Below, one piece after another: positions 58,821 through 64,000 of a stretch of 64,000 nt of DNA. The stretch comes from Telopea speciosissima (lineage: Eukaryota > Streptophyta > Magnoliopsida > Proteales > Proteaceae): NCBI RefSeq assembly GCF_018873765.1, contig NC_057923.1, forward strand, positions 59,266,593 to 59,330,592, read 5' to 3'. How positions within the stretch are numbered: position 1 is the stretch's first letter; every line of letters begins with the position of its first letter. Made by a program: the position numbers and the translations under genes. Under the pieces are notes generated by a model that was given only the letters and a program-made list of their open reading frames with translations, had not been told where the DNA came from and did no database searches.

Positions 58821-59194
58821 AAATCACATGGCCAAAGATTTCATACACGGCCGTGCAAACATGCACGGTCGTATCCCCTCTCACAAAACGTAGGAAAAGT
58901 CATAAACCCCCCACCCATATTTAATGTCTTGAAACTCCCACCCTCTCACATGCACGGCTTACACAGATGTGTATGAAAAGGATCCAGATCCTCTATTGCC
59001 GAGCTGCCCGGCAGGACCGTGCTGTCTAGACATGGTGAGGCATGCAATGACCGCCTTACTCCCACTCAGACAAGGTGCTCGGGCATGGGTGAGGCGGTCA
59101 TTGCATGCCTCGTCGTGTCTAGACAGCACGGTCCTACCGGACAGATCGGCAATAGAGGATCCAAATTGGTATGAAAACTTCCCCCAAATCACAT
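58821..59194. mobile_element. MULE-type MITE (outer), interrupted by a second MITE
   Basis: The element at 58830-59185 is flanked by the perfect 9-bp duplication AAATCACAT (58821-58829, 59186-59194). Its left end is GGCCAAAGATTTCATACACG; its right end, reversed, is GGGGGAAGTTTTCATAC. Its ends and inner text (CATAAACCCCCCACCCAT, CTCCCACCCTCTCACATGCA) match the family member at 3470-3626. The second element at 58980-59168 lies inside it near the right end, so the outer one is older. Confidence 0.9.
58971..59177. mobile_element. MULE-type hairpin MITE (inner, nested)
   Basis: A 189-bp foldback at 58980-59168 with arms of about 75 bp: left arm GATCCTCTATTGCCGAGCTG, CAGGACCGTGCTGTCTAGAC, GCATGCAATGACCGCC, and the right arm its near-perfect inverse. 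It is flanked by GTATGAAAA on both sides (58971-58979, 59169-59177), a 9-bp duplication of sequence belonging to the outer MITE. A partial relative sits at 4508-4597. Confidence 0.92.
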
Positions 59195-60108
59195 ATTGGA
59201 ATTATAGGAGTACGTAGACATAGAAGTCACTCATAGTCTTTAACATTTTAAAATATCACTAATGATTTATATATATAAATTTCAACCAATCAATTTAAAG
59301 GTTTACGACCAACAAGTCCCAATATTTATACCAACTGGTAATACATTGCAAATTTCTCTAAGTAGTGTTCCCGGCCGGCCGGCTTCTACAACACCCCGGC
59401 CGGTCATCATGCTTTTTTTGGTTTCTTCCCGAAAACATCTGACCAAGTTGTGGAAAATATCTATTGTATGAAAAGGGGGGATTCCACCAAAGCATATATA
59501 ATGATTGGGATACTTGCTACAAAGACAATTGGAAAGGAGATCCATAGAACCTCATAGTGAAGCATAACTAAGATAGGTGATACAAATTCTATCATCATCC
59601 CCACTATAGAGATGAAGAGAAAGAAAAGGCCCATCATCAACATCTGCGGCAAACAACTCAAGAAGTCTTCTTCCGAATATCTTGAAGTAATGATGGCAAG
59701 AAACATCAACATTGAAGCAACTGAAGAGCAAAGTGCTAATATATTTGATATGATAAAAACTATAGCAAACTTGCCATGTATGTAAGTATCCGATCCTCCA
59801 CCCTCCTTGGAACCTGCAGGTATGGCTGGCGTCGGCGACGTCTCCTTGGAACTTGGTATGGTAGACACGGCTGCAAACATGACCGTAGTGATTAGTGCTG
59901 CTACCACCAAACATTGTGTTGCTGTATCCTTCATCTATGTTGCCCCTTCTTCTAACAACTTTGTATGATGCTCTGTGAATAACATTCTTGGTGTTTTTTT
60001 TATCACCATTCAGAAATTCTTCGTGGGTGGGGGGCATAATGCTTTCCACTTCCTAAAAATAAAATGAAGGGAAAAAAGATATCATAATAAGAATCTAATG
60101 GTAATTAA

Positions 60109-60757
60109 GGAGGGGCCTGGCTCCTGTACGTCCAACCATGGCGGGAGCTGGACGGTCCAGTGCTTGGAAATCCTCCCAAAAACAGGGGGTGGTCATTTCA
60201 CATGTGGGGTCCATGTGGTGAAATGACCACCCTACCCCTGTTTTGCTATTGTTTAACAAGGGGTTGGATGCTCCAGCTCCTGCCACGGCTGGACAGAATC
60301 CTTTTCCATTTAAGAGACTCAGCATATATGAATTGAAAGAAGAAATTAACGAATTGAAAACAGGGGATGGTCATTTCACAGGTGGGGCCCAGGTGGGACC
60401 CACCTGTGAAATGACCACCCGACCCCTGTTTTTACTGTTGTTTAACGGGGGGTTGGACGCTACAGCTCCGGCCACGGCTGGACAAAATCCTTTTCCATTA
60501 AGGAGACTCTGCATATATGAATTGAAAGAAGAAATTAAGGAATTAAAAACAGGGGTGGGTTGGTCATTTCACATGTGGGGCCCAGGTGAGACCCACATGT
60601 GAAATGACCACCCCACCCCTGTTTTTTGCTGTTGTTCAACGGCCGAGGGGGGGGGGGCTGGATGCTACAGGTCTCGCCACGGCTGGACAGAATCCTTTTC
60701 CATTAAGGAGACTCTGCATATATATGAATTGAAAAAAGAAATTAAGGAATTAAAAAG
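60109..60757. repeat. Tandem array of three hairpins, unit about 185 bp
   Basis: Three foldbacks of the form AACAGGGG...GGTCATTTCACATGTGGGG then the inverse ...GTGAAATGACCACCC...CCCCTGTTT lie at 60181-60244, 60357-60434 and 60546-60627. Each is followed by the same spacer (TTGGATGCTCCAGCTCC, CCACGGCTGGACAGAATCC, TTTTCCATTAAGGAGACTC, GAATTGAAAGAAGAAATTAA). The left border (GTCCAACCATGGCGGGAGCT) is the inverse of the spacer start. This suggests one hairpin MITE whose right half was then amplified in tandem. It lies in the last intron of the ankyrin pseudogene. Confidence 0.88.
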
Positions 60758-61303
60758 GAGGGCTCAACCGATCACCTTATACCATAGTAGCTCACGTTGC
60801 AATTGGAGAGCTGAACCAGGAACTTGATTGAGCCTGTGAATAGGTGCTTGTTTGGCAGCTAGATGTAACATGAGGTTCTTTGATTTATCTGCTAACCTAG
60901 CAAGATCATTCTTGATTGGACCTAGATCATGGATAAGGCGGAAAATTTTTTCTTGGCGATTGATGATTGCTTAATGAAATATTGTTTGGCCTTCATAATT
61001 TGAACCAACTTCAGAGTTGGGATAAAATTGTGATATAAGCTGAGGACAGTAATTGATCATCTCTTTAATAAATTCTTCAATCCCATTCTGGGTTGCTTGA
61101 AACATTGCTGCAACCACTACATCCTCCACATCCACATGGCCAAGGTCACTAATTTTTGATACTAGCCTCCATACTTCTTTAAGTAGCACAGACGCTTTAT
61201 AATGCTTCAACTTCTCTTCATAGATGTGTTTGCAACCAGGCACTAGTACCAGTGTAAATATATATGTAAGAAACCGTCATGATGGGCTTAAGTATATATA
61301 TAC

Positions 61304-61452
61304 TATTAAGGGAGAATGTTCTCTGTGCCGCAGCTTAGGTTGCACCCAGGCACATGGGCCTACCACTCAAGGGGGCAGGGTGGTCATTGTACCCACCACC
61401 ATGTGCCTGGGCGCAGCCTGCGCTGCGGCACAGAGAACAGCACCCCTATTAA
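61304..61452. mobile_element. Hairpin MITE in ankyrin pseudogene intron
   Basis: The element at 61310-61446 has arms GTTCTCTGTGCCGCAGC ... CCAGGCACATGG and the inverse CCATGTGCCTGG ... GCTGCGGCACAGAGAAC. It is flanked by TATTAA on both sides (61304-61309, 61447-61452), a 6-bp match that may be chance. The loop carries CAGGGTGGTCATTGT, like the cores of the hairpins at 60.1-60.8 kb. Confidence 0.8.
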
Positions 61453-64000
61453 TTAGATGATGGATGGTGTGAATTGAATCTCAATTAATTGATTTCTCAC
61501 CTAGTTTAAGTGCACTTTGAAACAGCCCCCAGAAGCATAAGCATAGACACTTCCCACATATCATATTTCCTGCATGCATGCATCAGAAATGTTCAAGCTC
61601 AATTAAGGCTTGCTGCTGCAAAAGGGATGTCAAGCACATATCCTAGCTAGCCATGATGATTTGGGCTTACATATATATTTCAAGCCTCATGGCTTTGGTT
61701 GGGCCCTGAGGCCCAACTCAACACATTGGAGCTCCCCCCCCCCCCCCAAACACACACACAGGATATTTTATTTCACAAGAGGTCGGACGATAACTTTGTG
61801 TGCTCTTGTGTAGAGAGAGAGAGAGAGAACCTTGACTGCTTTCTCCATTGGCATCGAAGGAATTTTTCACGTCTCTTCTTGTGTGCCAACATGCATTTTC
61901 GGCACCAACATGGACATCTAGCACTGGCTCAAGTATATTGATATATAGGAAATGTGAATTAGATTGCTAGCTTTGAATTATCATAAAAAAGAAAATTTTT
62001 TGGTCAAATAAAACACCAAAGAAAGGGGGATGGGGGGAATCCCCCTGTTGAAGAGAGAACAATAGGGTTAGAGAGAAAATAAGGGGTGGGGGGTGGGTGG
62101 GTGAGGAAATCATACAAGTAGCAAGATAATGTGTGTGATAGTGTTCCCAACACAAGAAAGGGAAGGGACTCCCAAGTGGATAAGGGGAGGGGGGTCTATA
62201 GGCTAGTTAGTAGCCGAAGTGGGGCCCCACATGAGTGGCAGTACGTACTATGGACACATAGATATGGAGAAAACCCGGTTTGACACAATGTAAAGTTTTT
62301 ATACTAAAAGTTCAAACTAGTAGGTGAAGGGACTCCCAGGTGTATAAGAAAGGTTGTAGACTAATTAGTAGCCGGTGTGAGACTAAACTCCTAGTAGAAA
62401 CCACTCCCAGAAAAGTTCCTCAACAGGCTTGTAGGAACTTTACTACTTTTGTTTAGATTAAGAGTAGAACTAAAAGAGGGGATCAATGATAGAAATACCC
62501 ACATGAGTACATAAAATTCTGAAAATAATATTCCAAGGTCCCAATTCCACTTCTTATGGTTGGGAATGAACTTTTAAATGCAGAAGGCTTTCTTGAGAGT
62601 GCATCCATGGCAGTAACTCCATCAATATCTTTGAACAAGACTAAATCTGGGTATTTCTGTAGTAGATCAAGAGCTTCTCCTACAAAAAAATTAAAATAAA
62701 GTAAGGATAGTCTCATATTGGTGTGTGAAGGGAAGACTGTGGTCCTTATAAGGATTGGAGTCCTCACGAGATCGAGATTTTACATACTTACCATAGAAAT
62801 CACCAAAAATTAGAGAAGTAAGAAATGTAGCCGTAGTAATGGAGTCTGTCTTGAGAAAACCTTTTTCGCGTATGGTGATCGGGTAAAGATAATCTACCAC
62901 ATCTTTGTTGCCGGCCTTTGCAGCGATGATGATCGGAATACTACCATCGTAGTATATGCTTGTTTTTGTCACTAGTCTGTCATCATTATCTACAATGGCC
63001 ATAACAATCTCTAAGTTGCCACCAGAAGCAGCAATATGAAGGGGTGTTCTGCGCTGTTTTCCTTGTCTTGATAGATGATCTGCAGGCATTGTTTTTTATC
63101 AATTCCTTCGCAATTTCAACCTTTCCTCTTTGAACTGCTACATGAAGAGGAAGTTCTCCTTCTGATGTGAGTCTAGCTGTAAGTACTCCCTGATCATTTT
63201 CTGAGAGGAACTCAGAAACACTCTTCCAATTACCATCAACAATAGCTTTGTAAAATGGCTCACACCATGTGTAATTTGTGCTATCCACTGTCATCCCTGC
63301 ATGCGCGTGCCAAGGTAATCATGGATTCAATTGCCCTCTGTCTTATTTCTAAAACTTCTTTTAGATAAGGGTATAAAAGCGTTTTCAAAAATAATTTGAA
63401 AATGACATATTATTACATCATTAACAATAGATGCACATTTTTTCGAATATATGTGAAGTGATATTATTACCTTCAACGAGGAAAAAATCTATGCCATAAA
63501 AAAGGGCAAAAAAGTAAAATTACAAATATATGGCAGATTGAAAACATATAATTACCTGTTATTCTTGGATGAGTGAACTCATACATGGTAACCAATTGGC
63601 TCCAAATAAGTCTGATAGTTTCTATTCCTTCAATATATGGTAGTACACAAGCTCCACACTTTCTTCTGATTCCTGATTTAATTTCTCTCCTTTTCTCCCA
63701 ATCTTCAGATTCACTTGGTATTGGTCCATTAAGAAGATAATCCCACAGTCCTTTGCTCTTCAAGAATTTTTCCATCTTATCTTTCCAATCTGCATAGTTA
63801 TCTTTTTCTAGAATAGGAATGTCCTTAAATAGCACATCATCACTTTCCAGAGAAATAGAAATGTTTTCCTGTGATGATGCCTCTTCACTTTCCATGGACA
63901 TAATAACTTCTTTCACTGATGAGACATATGAAGAAAATAAAAATGATTCAAAAAATATCATACCAAAAAAATATTTTTGATTTTTCATGTAAATTTGCTA

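Larger units (their letters stand above)
59461..63901 (-). pseudogene. Ankyrin-repeat PGG-domain membrane protein, decayed
   Basis: Plant ITN1/ACD6-like family. Minus-strand exons: 63901-63556, 63296-62792, 62679-62503, 61242-60776, 60052-59461, all with GT/AG junctions; full length would be about 694 aa. Exon 1 has an N-terminal gag-like domain (DNYADWKDKMEKFLKSKGLW). Exon 2 holds ankyrin repeats (GELPLHVAVQRGKVEIAKEL, RTPLHIAASGGNLEIV). The last exon has the PGG domain (MKDTATQCLVVAALI) with about four membrane segments. Four lesions break it: an extra base near 63089 in exon 2; an in-frame TAA after GQTIFH in exon 4 (about 60971-60973); an extra A in an A8 run near 59994-60001; and TAG in place of the usual Trp just before MKDTATQC (about 59935-59937). 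Splice sites are intact, so decay is recent. The donor of exon 3 is the least certain junction. Confidence 0.88.

Noticed and set aside
60181-60627. Regularly spaced repeats reminiscent of a CRISPR array
   Set aside because: The units are palindromic MITE hairpins with conserved, not unique, spacers, in a plant nuclear intron.

Overview
The window is nuclear DNA of a flowering plant, almost certainly a eudicot. It carries intron-rich genes with GT-AG introns and plant-specific families (UGT87-type glucosyltransferases, ankyrin/PGG proteins). It also carries plant L1 and RTE LINEs, plant SINE fragments, LTR-element fossils and many short inverted-repeat elements. The species cannot be named from sequence alone.

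Layout. 1-3.6 kb: repeat-derived DNA with a 274-bp tandem duplication, a Ty1/copia pol scrap and a short MULE-type MITE. 3.86-10.26 kb: two tandem UGT87A-like glucosyltransferase genes, the first broken (frameshift plus stop) and the second intact (472 aa). 12.2-22.9 kb (minus): a complete seven-exon S-formylglutathione hydrolase gene (283 aa), whose 6.1-kb last intron holds a LINE, SINE pieces, an LTR fossil and a hAT-like element. 23-29.7 kb: gene-free DNA with several MITE families. 29.7-34.9 kb (plus): a complete five-exon cytosolic NAD-dependent glycerol-3-phosphate dehydrogenase gene (463 aa). 36.8-54.7 kb (minus): a complete 13-exon saccharopine dehydrogenase-like gene (421 aa), swollen by a 3.6-kb L1 LINE, a 2.8-kb LTR-type fossil and smaller insertions. 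54.9-56.9 kb: a Pack-MULE with ~310-bp terminal inverted repeats and a perfect 9-bp target duplication. It carries fragments of two unrelated host genes, a sorting nexin 2 and a plastid dicarboxylate transporter. 58.8-59.2 kb: two nested MITEs, each with its own 9-bp target duplication. 59.5-63.9 kb (minus): a five-exon ankyrin-repeat/PGG membrane protein gene, decayed to a pseudogene, with a tandem array of hairpins in one intron.

The exon maps of the three intact multi-exon genes were worked out by hand. Every junction has GT/AG, all phases match, and the total lengths agree with the families. The genes do not form one pathway. S-formylglutathione hydrolase completes glutathione-dependent formaldehyde detoxification, glycerol-3-phosphate dehydrogenase links glycolysis to glycerolipid and redox metabolism, and UGT87A enzymes glycosylate small molecules. 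The first two genes are, from memory, also neighbours in Arabidopsis, so this looks like an old syntenic block later filled with transposons.

The most interesting content is transposon biology: the two-donor Pack-MULE just upstream of the dehydrogenase gene, the nested MITE pair, the hairpin array, and an LTR element that landed within ten bases of a splice donor.
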